64,000 nucleotides of DNA from Sporosarcina luteola (GTDB lineage: Bacteria; Bacillota; Bacilli; Bacillales_A; Planococcaceae). Shown in pieces: positions 35,785 through 43,501 of the stretch (positions within the stretch are counted from its first letter, which is position 1; each line of letters starts with the position of its first letter). The position numbers were made by a program, and so were the translations under genes. The notes below the pieces were generated by a model. The model saw only the letters and a program-made list of their open reading frames with translations, did no database searches and was not told the DNA's origin. The DNA lies in NCBI GenBank assembly GCA_014204635.1, contig JACHLS010000004.1, positions 186,001-250,000 of the forward strand. Reading direction: 5' to 3'.

Positions 35785-37002
35785 TCATGAAACGGCACTT
35801 CCTTCTTCCTTTTCCGTGCCGGCCACAACGACCGCCGCAGAGGCATCCCCAATAATGTTGACTGTGGTCCTCATCATGTCAAGCACCCGATCGATCCCTG
35901 CAATCAAGGCGATTCCTTCAAGCGGCATATTCACTGAACTCAGAACCATTGCCAGCATAATCATCCCAGCTCCCGGTACACCAGCTGTCCCTATAGAGGC
36001 TAGAATGGTAATTAGAACAACCGTAAGCAACTGCATAAACGACAGTTCAAGCTGGAAAAATTGAGCGATGAAAATGACTGCGACGCCTTGATAAATGGCT
36101 GTGCCATCCATATTGATCGTAGCACCAAGCGGCAGTACAAAACTGGTGATTTTTTTGGGAACGCCCAAGTTCTCATTTGTGTTTTTAATTGTAACAGGCA
36201 ATGTTCCCGCACTACTGGCCGTACTGAAAGCGACAAGCGCTGCTGGAGAAATCCCTTTGAAAAAGGTGAGTGGACTCATGTTGGCAAACGTCTTGACGGC
36301 TGCGGAATAAACGATCAATGCATGCAAGATACATGCGAGATAAACAGCTGCAATCACTTTGACCAATGGCAGCAAAACAGATAGTCCATATTGTCCGACC
36401 ACCGGAGCGAGAAGTCCGAGTATGCCAATCGGTGCCACTTTCATCACAATTCCTGTTATCTTGTACATCACCTCGGAAAATCCCTCGAAAAATCGATAGA
36501 CTGGTTGCGCCTTCTCCCCCACCAGTGTAATCGCCAAACCAATGAACAAAGCAAAAAAGATAATTTGCAAGATATTCCCTGTAGCTAACGCGGAAAACGG
36601 ATTATCCGGCACGATATTCAAAATTGTCGTAATGGCGCTTTGCGGTTCCTGAGTGGCTGCCTCAGGGGCAACAAGACCCTCAGCTTCCAGCGATACCCCT
36701 TTTCCCGGCGATATGATAAATGCAATAAGCAGGCCGATAATAATAGCTATAGCGGTTGTTGCCAAGTAATACACCATCGTCTTCCATCCAATCCGACCCA
36801 ATTGTTTCGGATCAGATGAACTGGCAACACCAATGACTAACGTCGATAAAATAAGCGGAGCAATAATAAATTTGATCAATCGTAAGAATAAATCCCCAAA
36901 TGGCTTTAAAAAGTTGACGCTTTCCCCAAATAGGCTGCCTAGAAGAACAGCAAGCACGAACGCAATAAAGATTTGTGTCATCAGCGTAAACTTAATTTTC
37001 AT
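35785..37002 (-). CDS. Dicarboxylate/amino acid:cation symporter (DAACS)
   Basis: 405-aa glutamate/aspartate/C4-dicarboxylate transporter of the SLC1-type fold. HP1 loop FSTASSAGTLPVT, TM7 motif GATINMDGTAIY (NMDGT) and HP2 TAGVPGAGMIML are all present, followed by the TM8 motif GIDRVLDMMRTTVNIIGD. The Asp and Arg/Thr residues of TM8 point to acidic amino acids. AAGGGG 6 bp before ATG. Named GltT/GltP/DctA variably; substrate not fixed. Confidence 0.88.
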   Translation of the reverse strand: MKIKFTLMTQIFIAFVLAVLLGSLFGESVNFLKPFGDLFLRLIKFIIAPLILSTLVIGVASSSDPKQLGRIGWKTMVYYLATTAIAIIIGLLIAFIISPGKGVSLEAEGLVAPEAATQEPQSAITTILNIVPDNPFSALATGNILQIIFFALFIGLAITLVGEKAQPVYRFFEGFSEVMYKITGIVMKVAPIGILGLLAPVVGQYGLSVLLPLVKVIAAVYLACILHALIVYSAAVKTFANMSPLTFFKGISPAALVAFSTASSAGTLPVTIKNTNENLGVPKKITSFVLPLGATINMDGTAIYQGVAVIFIAQFFQLELSFMQLLTVVLITILASIGTAGVPGAGMIMLAMVLSSVNMPLEGIALIAGIDRVLDMMRTTVNIIGDASAAVVVAGTEKEEGSAVS

Positions 37003-37166
37003 TCCCGTCCCCTTTCAAATATTTCAGATTACTATATCTTATACAAGTCCATCAGCTCTCATGAATGGCAAAAAAAGATTTATTCACTTCTATATAAAAA
37101 AAGACCGCAGGAAAATCGCCATGACGCGATGTTCTCTACGATCTCTTTAAATGAGTGCTTCCCCGA

Positions 37167-37472
37167 TCAGAAAAATCTTCCGACAATTGGATAGTTATAT
37201 GTTTCGCCGCCCAATGCTTTCACGATGCCGAGGATAGGAACTACTAGCATTACCAATCCACATACGAGAAGTAATGGAATACCAATCAGTACAATGATTA
37301 ATATAAATGAGATGAATATAGCAATCCACATCATCAGCTGAAACAATAAAGCTTGGATTGACAGCCTTTTTATTTCGTAATCATCAACAACCAAGTAGAG
37401 GATGATAGGAACTAAACAAGGTGCAAAAAATGCGCTTGCGTGGACTAAGATTTTTAGACCTGTGTTTTCCAC
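37167..37472 (-). CDS. DUF4870 family membrane protein
   Basis: 101 aa with three membrane segments. Typical DUF4870 pattern: N-terminal helix after KILVHASAFFAPCLVPIILYL, a short basic loop (YEIKRLSIQALLFQL with the conserved QA), and a final helix pair ending in ALGGETYNYPIVGRFF. GTG start with GGAGGTG 5 bp upstream. Function unknown. Confidence 0.78.
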   Translation of the reverse strand: MENTGLKILVHASAFFAPCLVPIILYLVVDDYEIKRLSIQALLFQLMMWIAIFISFILIIVLIGIPLLLVCGLVMLVVPILGIVKALGGETYNYPIVGRFF

Positions 37473-37540
37473 AGTAGCACCTCCATTTTCTTTGACTTTC
37501 TATCTGTTATACGAACAAAGAAAATAAAAGTTTCACCACT

Positions 37541-38782
37541 CTAACGATTTCTAATTAATTCCGTAAACCTGTCATTGATTGAGCGGTTATCAAACGATTC
37601 TACTGATTTGTCCTCTAACCCATAAGCTTCTTTTAATGTAAGGATTCTGCGTACACTGTCGTTCAGCCGCTCTTCCGAAATAACCCCAGAAGCAATTGCC
37701 TGTGAAAACAACTGTATCGTTTGCAATTGATCGTCATAATCCCCGGCAATCAGCAACAGATCACTTCCGGCTAAAAATGATTGTAATGCCGCTTCGGAAA
37801 CCGAATGGTCGTTGGTAATGGCACCCATAGTTAAATCATCCGTTATGACCACCCCTTGAAAACCCATTTGCTCACGCAGCAAATCGTTGATAACTCTGCC
37901 GGACATGGAGGCCGGCCATTTCGGATCAAGAGCAGGATAGACAACATGCGCTACCATAACCACATCCGCCCCTGCATCAATTGCCTGTTGGAATGGCATG
38001 AACTCCGTCCTGGCCAATTCCTCTAACCCCTTATCGACAACCGGCAGTGATTCATGTGAATCAACTGACGTATCTCCATGTCCTGGAAAATGCTTGATGA
38101 CAGGTATCACGCCATTGTCCTTCATGCCGTTCATCGTCTCGATCCCCAGATCAGCGACCGTATGGGCATTCGTTGCGTAAGCTCGATCTCCGATAACTGG
38201 ATTGGACGGATTGCTTCGGACATCCATCACAGGTGCATAGTTCATATTATAGCCAAAGGCATGCAACAGCTCCGCCAAGTATTCTCCTGTCCGATAATTG
38301 AGCTGCGGATCATTCTGCTTACCGATCTTCTCGGCAGCAGGGAGTTTACGGATTCCTTTTGGCAGTCTGGAAACGCGTCCTCCTTCTTCATCAACCGAAA
38401 GGAATAAGGGTATCTGATTGTCCTGATTTGCGGCTTTGGCATCATTTAATATCTTTATGATATCTAGAGGTGGCGAAACGTTTTTGCCCAACAAAATGAG
38501 GCCTCCGATATGATGTTGCTGAATCATAGCATTTAATTCTGGCGAAAATTGGTTTCCCTCGAATCCAAAGATGAAGAGTTGCCCTATTTTTTCTTCCACT
38601 GTCAACTGCTCAATGAAACGATCGGCAGGCGCAGTGTCCGGGATGCTAAAATCACGCGGCAACGTTCGTTCTTCAAAGGACACAGATTTCATTTCACTGG
38701 GAACTGCCTCATCTTCTTTTTCCCGAGAGCAACCTGAGATAAGCAGAATGAGAATCAAAATAATAATCCACCAATTTCTCAT
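37541..38782 (-). CDS. nagZ: Beta-N-acetylhexosaminidase lipoprotein NagZ
   Basis: 413-aa GH3 enzyme anchored as a lipoprotein (lipobox LISGC, C18). Motifs: KHFPGHGDTSVDSHESLP, which includes the catalytic His-Asp loop of the NagZ subfamily, and the nucleophile Asp in VITDDLTMGAI. It removes N-acetylglucosamine from muropeptides during wall recycling. It lacks the extra C-terminal domain of the 640-aa B. subtilis enzyme. Starts 3 bp after the preceding gene's stop with only a weak ribosome-binding site, so translation is probably coupled. Confidence 0.87.
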   Translation of the reverse strand: MRNWWIIILILILLISGCSREKEDEAVPSEMKSVSFEERTLPRDFSIPDTAPADRFIEQLTVEEKIGQLFIFGFEGNQFSPELNAMIQQHHIGGLILLGKNVSPPLDIIKILNDAKAANQDNQIPLFLSVDEEGGRVSRLPKGIRKLPAAEKIGKQNDPQLNYRTGEYLAELLHAFGYNMNYAPVMDVRSNPSNPVIGDRAYATNAHTVADLGIETMNGMKDNGVIPVIKHFPGHGDTSVDSHESLPVVDKGLEELARTEFMPFQQAIDAGADVVMVAHVVYPALDPKWPASMSGRVINDLLREQMGFQGVVITDDLTMGAITNDHSVSEAALQSFLAGSDLLLIAGDYDDQLQTIQLFSQAIASGVISEERLNDSVRRILTLKEAYGLEDKSVESFDNRSINDRFTELIRNR

Positions 38783-38785
38783 ACT

Positions 38786-39175
38786 TCAGTTCCAGAACTT
38801 TTTCGCTGTCTCGATCGATTGCATATTCACTGTCCCTTTTACAAAAGGAGGTGGGCAATGTTTATTATGTTCGGCGATCTTTTCATTGACCTTCTGGATC
38901 CTCTCCTTGAAATCAATCGCAGAATCCTGTTGCAACTCCAAAGACATGTCGTTCAATTCGTCTCGAATTTCATGCTGTAACTTTAGCCAATGGGGTTTAT
39001 ACCCTGCATCTTTCGCGATTTTTTGAAAGTGCTGGAATGTATCTCCGGAGAAGTATTCTTTCGGCAGCGGATTGCCTTGCCCCTTCAAGTTTTCCATCCC
39101 GCCATCTTCCGTATGCCGCTTTAAAATATCGCCGATCAAATCGTTATACTGAGGGGTTGAATGATTATCATTCAT
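38786..39175 (-). CDS. DUF1992 (DnaJ homologue subfamily C member 28-type) protein
   Basis: 129 aa. DUF1992 features: DLIGDILKRHTEDG at the N-terminus, then GQGNPLPKEYF and the conserved WLKLQHEIRDE segment. Cytosolic, no J-domain. Function unknown; the domain also occurs in eukaryotic DNAJC28. Lies between a small membrane/coiled-coil protein gene and nagZ, all on the minus strand and closely spaced. Confidence 0.75.
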   Translation of the reverse strand: MNDNHSTPQYNDLIGDILKRHTEDGGMENLKGQGNPLPKEYFSGDTFQHFQKIAKDAGYKPHWLKLQHEIRDELNDMSLELQQDSAIDFKERIQKVNEKIAEHNKHCPPPFVKGTVNMQSIETAKKFWN

Positions 39176-39190
39176 TCTTCATTTCCTCCC

Positions 39191-39427
39191 TTAATCGATT
39201 TTGACAAGTTCTTTATTGCCACTTGAATAATCCAACTTCATCTGTTCAAGTTCCAGCTTCATTTTCTCTGTTTCAATGATAAAGTTCTGTTGCTTCAACT
39301 TTTCCAGCTCGATCTCTTGACGGACAATTTCCGCTTTGATTTTAATCGTTTTCAATCTGTGGTCAGCGATAATTGCTGTGATAGGTACACACATAACAAT
39401 CGCAACAATTCCAGTTACGAAAAACAT
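39191..39427 (-). CDS. Small membrane protein with coiled-coil tail
   Basis: 78 aa: one N-terminal membrane helix (3-20, ending in AIIADH) and a long heptad-like, Glu/Lys-rich helix (25-68). AAAGGTGA precedes the ATG by 6 bp. No family recognised with certainty; similar helix-plus-coiled-coil proteins are common in Bacillales. 15 bp before the DUF1992 gene. Confidence 0.65.
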   Translation of the reverse strand: MFFVTGIVAIVMCVPITAIIADHRLKTIKIKAEIVRQEIELEKLKQQNFIIETEKMKLELEQMKLDYSSGNKELVKID

Positions 39428-39593
39428 GGCATTTCACCTTTTCCTCATTTGTTTTGTTCCAGCGGATCATTTCTGGATAACGATCCCATTCAATCCAAGG
39501 TGCCATTCCCACCCCTTTGGAAAGTAGCAACCAATATACGTCCAATCAGGAAGAAAGTTTCAGGATAGAGACTTTTCTGTTCCACATTGTCAA

Positions 39594-40076
39594 TTACTTA
39601 GCTGTAAAGGAAGCAGGCATAACGACACCTACCACTTCCCCTGTCGCACAAACTTCATCGCCGGCAAACACTTGTACATTCACCTTAAACTTCTTCGGAT
39701 GAATTTCTTCCACTGTACCAACCGCCTTCAATTCAACATGCTGCGGCGTCGGCTTACGATAGTTCACCTGCAAAGATGCGGTCACAAATCGCGGGACTTC
39801 GGCACCATCCCCTGGTTCATATCCATTTTTCCGATGCAACGCAAGTGCACAAGAGCCTGTACCATGACAATCAATCAAGGAAGCAATCAAACCGCCATAG
39901 ACAAAACCTGGAATGGCGATATGTTTTTCTTCCGGTTGATAATACGTGACTGTTTGTTCCCCATCCCATCCAGTCCGAAAATGGTAGCCATCCTTATTTA
40001 ACCGTCCACATCCAAAACACCAAGCGAAATCATCCGGATATTCATCTTGTATGGCCTTCCCAATTTCAGTGTTCAT
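39594..40076 (-). CDS. PaaI-type hotdog-fold acyl-CoA thioesterase
   Basis: 160 aa with a single hotdog domain. The central helix motif FVYGGLIASLIDCHGTGSC carries the usual Gly-Gly and Asp. Cysteines in WCFGCG near the N-terminus mark the subgroup. Hydrolyses acyl-CoA thioesters; substrate unknown. ATG at 40076 with GGGAGG 7 bp upstream; the ATG at 40082 is adjacent to that site and rejected. Confidence 0.78.
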   Translation of the reverse strand: MNTEIGKAIQDEYPDDFAWCFGCGRLNKDGYHFRTGWDGEQTVTYYQPEEKHIAIPGFVYGGLIASLIDCHGTGSCALALHRKNGYEPGDGAEVPRFVTASLQVNYRKPTPQHVELKAVGTVEEIHPKKFKVNVQVFAGDEVCATGEVVGVVMPASFTAK

Positions 40077-40318
40077 GAACATTCCTCCCTTTAGTCGTCA
40101 AATTTCTTTTAATTATAACACTACTTATCCAATATCTCTGTAACGATTTTATGGCGCTGCCACTTCATAAATCACTTCGAATGCCTTTGCAATAACATCC
40201 ATCCTCGACATTTGAACACAGCCATTAATGTTTTGCTGCTCTGCCACATAGCATATGTACTATTCCAAGTTATTGCGGCATGCGTATACTAAACAAACGA
40301 CTCCAGGAGGAAATGGTT

Positions 40319-40762
40319 ATGAAAACAAGAGCTGTACTGTTACTCGCACTTGTAATCGGAGGGGCGTATGCGATGTTCGATTCGATCAGCGCATATAATG
40401 AAAAACGATTTGTGGAATTGCTCGAGTCAATGGATGCAGAGTTCCAGTCATTGGTCTTCTCCACTCCACCCATCCTCGGTTCTTCAGCTGAAACATGGGT
40501 CATTGACGATGAGTATGAGGTGGACCAACTGCTCCACTTTTTGCAAGATTACCGAGTGAAGAAATTGAAACCAGAAGAGATTACATTACAAGACGATATA
40601 GATGAGTTCAATATCGTATTGAAGGATGCAAATGGAAATACCATTACAATTGTCGTGAACGAGAATTTGATCATACAAAACTCCATGCTGTATTACAAAA
40701 TCGTGGATGGTCCATTGGATGGCGATTGGATTGTCCGGTTCATAGCGTCCAATCGATCGTAA
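40319..40762 (+). CDS. Exported or membrane-tethered protein of unknown function
   Basis: 147 aa. An N-terminal hydrophobic segment (TRAVLLLALVIGGAYAMF) is followed by a hydrophilic, acidic domain with alternating strands (FNIVLKDANGNTITIVVNEN). ATG at 40319 with AGGAGG 8 bp upstream; a possible promoter TTCCAA-N16-TATACT starts at 40263. Family not recognised. Ends in a hairpin. Confidence 0.6.
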   Translation: MKTRAVLLLALVIGGAYAMFDSISAYNEKRFVELLESMDAEFQSLVFSTPPILGSSAETWVIDDEYEVDQLLHFLQDYRVKKLKPEEITLQDDIDEFNIVLKDANGNTITIVVNENLIIQNSMLYYKIVDGPLDGDWIVRFIASNRS

Positions 40763-40773
40763 AGCGAGGAAGA

Positions 40774-40830
40774 AAAGATGTCTTCACTCTGCATTTGTTC
40801 TGCGTGTACTTTTGAAGACATCTTTCCTTC
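40774..40830. terminator. Terminator between convergent genes
   Basis: 13-bp stem AAAGATGTCTTCA / TGAAGACATCTTT with a loop of about 25 nt, followed by a T-rich stretch on the plus strand. Confidence 0.65.
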
Positions 40831-40848
40831 TATTTATTTTACGCTCAC

Positions 40849-41310
40849 CTATTCAAAAGCACCCAACTGAGTGGCATACCGCTGAATCATCGCCTGAACG
40901 ACCGGACTCAATTGTTCAGGCAATTCATGGACTGGAAAGAAACCCACCTCCGCCGTCTCCACTCCGTCCGCTTTCAACTCTCCTCCCACTACTTCGTTTG
41001 TCGCATAAATAAGGGTAACCGAATAGTATTCGTCTCCATTCTGAAGAACCGTATGCGTCTGGGAACCTGAAAACACTGTGATGAGTTTCAATTTTCCGAT
41101 TTCAATGCCTGTTTCCTCCAGAACTTCCCTTCTTCCCGTCTCTTCAGCCGTTTCACCAAGTTCCATGAAACCGCCTGGAATGCCCCAGCGTCCATCTAAT
41201 TTCCTTTGAAGCAAGATTTCTCCCTTGTCGTTCACCACGCCGACTCCAACCCCTGTCAGCAACAACGGCCGATTGCCAACCTCGGCTCGCAACTCTTCGA
41301 TATATCCCAT
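40849..41310 (-). CDS. Nudix hydrolase (third of the cluster)
   Basis: 153 aa with the Nudix box GFMELGETAEETGRREVLEETGIEIG (about 47-72, all catalytic Glu present). Hydrolyses nucleoside diphosphates linked to another moiety. The N-terminus MGYIEELRAEVGNRP is typical of the YtkD-like/ADP-ribose group. Last gene of the operon at 40849-42997, 13 bp after the methyltransferase stop. Confidence 0.85.
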   Translation of the reverse strand: MGYIEELRAEVGNRPLLLTGVGVGVVNDKGEILLQRKLDGRWGIPGGFMELGETAEETGRREVLEETGIEIGKLKLITVFSGSQTHTVLQNGDEYYSVTLIYATNEVVGGELKADGVETAEVGFFPVHELPEQLSPVVQAMIQRYATQLGAFE

Positions 41311-41323
41311 ACAACACTCCCCT

Positions 41324-42130
41324 TTATCTCAAGTTTCCATGATGGTGCACAGCAATTAAAGCATACGTTCCTGGAAGTCTCTCCTCTATGCCAGACGCTG
41401 CACTTTTGGGAAAGGCCCATCGAACCCCCTGGTCTTCGTTCATTTTTACAATATGGAAACCTGACGCGACTAATGCATTAATCACCTCGGCAATTGTCCA
41501 TCTTCTAATCAAATTTTTTTCAAGGGTTGGTCGGATATCTTCCGGTAGTAAAGATGCATATGCGACATCTTCCTCTACATAGGATTCATCAAAATAATTG
41601 CCAGTTGAGACGACCTCCCCCTGTGCTTCCCGCATCACCTTTACGATATGCGGATGATACTCACGCATGAGGAATATACCGTTTGGTCCTAACAAACTGC
41701 CAATTTTTTTAAATAAACCATGCAAATCCGCAAAGTAATGAAGGACACCTATTTCCAGCAACACAAAATCGAATGTGCCCCATTCTTCCGACGGCGTGGC
41801 TAAAAAATCCCCTACTATATACGTGAGAGGCACGCCTGCTGCTTCAGCCAGCTCCGTGGCATACCGCTGATTGCCTTCGGAAAGGTCTACTACTGTTACC
41901 TCAGCGCCATGCAACGCAAAACAGACTGCTTTGTTGCCGTTTGAGCCAAGAGGATTTAAAACCCTCATTCCTTTCACATCGCCCATTTCTTTCAGATAAT
42001 ACTCTATCTTTTTGGAGGGAGCCGCACGCAACTCTTGTGCATACACAGCAGGCTGGCCATGTTTTCTTACCCATGCTTCATAAGCGAGCTGGTTCCAACC
42101 AACTCGATTTCTGTCGCTCAATTGATTCAT
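41324..42130 (-). CDS. Class I SAM-dependent methyltransferase
   Basis: 268 aa. Motif I VLNPLGSNGNKAV near residue 58 is a variant of the usual DxGxGxG; the acidic beta-2 residue is in TVVDLSEGN, and motif post-I TFDFVLLEIGVLHYF is present. Substrate unknown. Overlaps the upstream Nudix gene by 4 bp (ATGA) and is followed by another Nudix gene. The tight operon suggests a small phosphorylated or nucleotide-like substrate, which is inference. Confidence 0.8.
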   Translation of the reverse strand: MNQLSDRNRVGWNQLAYEAWVRKHGQPAVYAQELRAAPSKKIEYYLKEMGDVKGMRVLNPLGSNGNKAVCFALHGAEVTVVDLSEGNQRYATELAEAAGVPLTYIVGDFLATPSEEWGTFDFVLLEIGVLHYFADLHGLFKKIGSLLGPNGIFLMREYHPHIVKVMREAQGEVVSTGNYFDESYVEEDVAYASLLPEDIRPTLEKNLIRRWTIAEVINALVASGFHIVKMNEDQGVRWAFPKSAASGIEERLPGTYALIAVHHHGNLR

Positions 42131-42585
42131 ATCCTTCCCCTTCTCCTTTCTAAAATGGAAACAAGTTTAGCTGGGTAGAGATATTTTTCCCCTTCCACAA
42201 ATTCGGAAAGCTCGATCCATCTTGCCCATGCCTGTTTCTCCCCTTCTTGCACTAAGAACCGTTCATGTGAATAATTGTGTTGATCTACAAATCGAACATC
42301 ATACATTTGTATGACTTCATGTCCTGTTTCAGCTTTAATCGTAAAAATATTTTCAATACACCCTATGTAGGAAACGATTTCCACTTGCTCACCAATTTCC
42401 TCCAAGAATTCTCGTTTTAACGTCTCATCCGACGGTTCACCGAACTCTACTGTTCCTCCAAGCGGTCGATAATAGAAGCCTTCTCCTTTTGAATGGGCAC
42501 CTGTGCATTCTTCGACAAGCAAACGATCTTCCATCCATAAACAACCTAATGTTTTCACCTTCGGAATTTGAAAGGAGTTATTCAT
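42127..42585 (-). CDS. Nudix hydrolase (second of the cluster)
   Basis: 152 aa. Nudix box GTVEFGEPSDETLKREFLEEIGEQV (about 46-70) with the REFLEEIG core. The N-terminus contains a signature seen in some MutT-like proteins (KTLGCLWMEDRLLVEE). Overlaps both neighbours by 4 bp (ATGA junctions), so the middle of the operon is translated as one coupled unit. Confidence 0.83.
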   Translation of the reverse strand: MNNSFQIPKVKTLGCLWMEDRLLVEECTGAHSKGEGFYYRPLGGTVEFGEPSDETLKREFLEEIGEQVEIVSYIGCIENIFTIKAETGHEVIQMYDVRFVDQHNYSHERFLVQEGEKQAWARWIELSEFVEGEKYLYPAKLVSILERRRGRI

Positions 42586-42997
42586 TTCTCGACTCCTTGA
42601 TAGGTGTAAGGAATGGATTCACGGATTAATTGACGAATTCCGCCCTCGTAATAGGGCATCTGATGATCTGCAACCTCAAAGTCCTGCCATTCGGCTGCCT
42701 CAATTCCCCCACTGTCCTGTACAGCCAAGTCACCTTCCGTTTGGTGGGCTAAAAAAGTGAAAAAGTGAACGTGATGTCCTTCTTTCTCACGGAACGCCTC
42801 ATTCACCGCTAGCAGTTTTTTAACTTGAACAGTTAGACCTGTCTCCTCCCACACTTCTCTGACAGCTGCCTCTTCCAGCGTCTCGCCAGCTTCGACCGTT
42901 CCCCCAGGCAATGACCAGTTGTCATATTTCCTATTCGTCACCTAACCGCTTTTTCCTCTTTTACGATTAATGTGTAGACGACATCCACTCTCTTCAT
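42582..42997 (-). pseudogene. Nudix hydrolase (first of the cluster) with a 5' frameshift
   Basis: The frame from GTG 42941 gives 119 aa with an intact Nudix box GTVEAGETLEEAAVREVWEETGL but lacks the first strand of the fold. Upstream, ATG 42997 behind GAGGGGG opens MKRVDVVYTLIVKEEKAVR and stops at TGA 42938-42940, which overlaps the GTG (GTGA). Adding one base at the AGGTGA junction would join the two into a normal 138-139-aa Nudix protein. Either a real frameshift with possible re-initiation at the overlapping GTG, or a sequencing error. The later part may still be translated. Confidence 0.6.
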
Positions 42998-43064
42998 TTC
43001 CAACATCCCCCTCTTTTTTGCAGTATACTTTGAATCATAATAGAGGAAAGGAACTTATACAAAC

Positions 43065-43361
43065 ATGGACCGACAAACGATTCAAAAAAAGATCATTGAA
43101 CTCTATCAAGATGACGAAATGGTGATGATTCGGCTTTTCATCCATTGGTGCCAAAAGAACGGGCTGGATCCTCTCATTCTTTACAGCAAGGCGTATCCCG
43201 AGCAGAATGGCAATAAAGTGTTAAATCAATTGTTGGCTTCCGAGGATGATCATGACGATCTCATAGTAGGAAACGAAACGATACTTGATTTATTGCAGCT
43301 TTTCGGCAATGATGATTTAGCTTTTGTAGTAGCAGGGGAAATCGAGAAGTTACAAAAGTAA
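43065..43361 (+). CDS. Conserved small protein of unknown function
   Basis: 98-aa acidic, helical cytosolic protein (C-terminus DDLAFVVAGEIEKLQK). AAAGGAAC lies 10 bp before the ATG. No motif recognised. Divergent from the Nudix operon; the 67 bp between the two genes must hold both promoters. Confidence 0.65.
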   Translation: MDRQTIQKKIIELYQDDEMVMIRLFIHWCQKNGLDPLILYSKAYPEQNGNKVLNQLLASEDDHDDLIVGNETILDLLQLFGNDDLAFVVAGEIEKLQK

Positions 43362-43432
43362 ACACACGGCAAAGCTCTGGGAAACATTCTATCACTGCTA
43401 TCCCTAAATGCTAGAGAATATTTCTATTCATT

Positions 43433-43461
43433 TTTACTTTTCAATCAATCTGCTATATACT
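43433..43461 (+). promoter_or_regulatory. Promoter of pepF
   Basis: TTTACT (43433-43438), 17-bp spacer, TATACT (43456-43461), 40 bp upstream of the start. Confidence 0.6.
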
Positions 43462-43501
43462 ATGATTAGTTCGACTACCGTAATAAAAGGGAGAGATGAG
43501 A

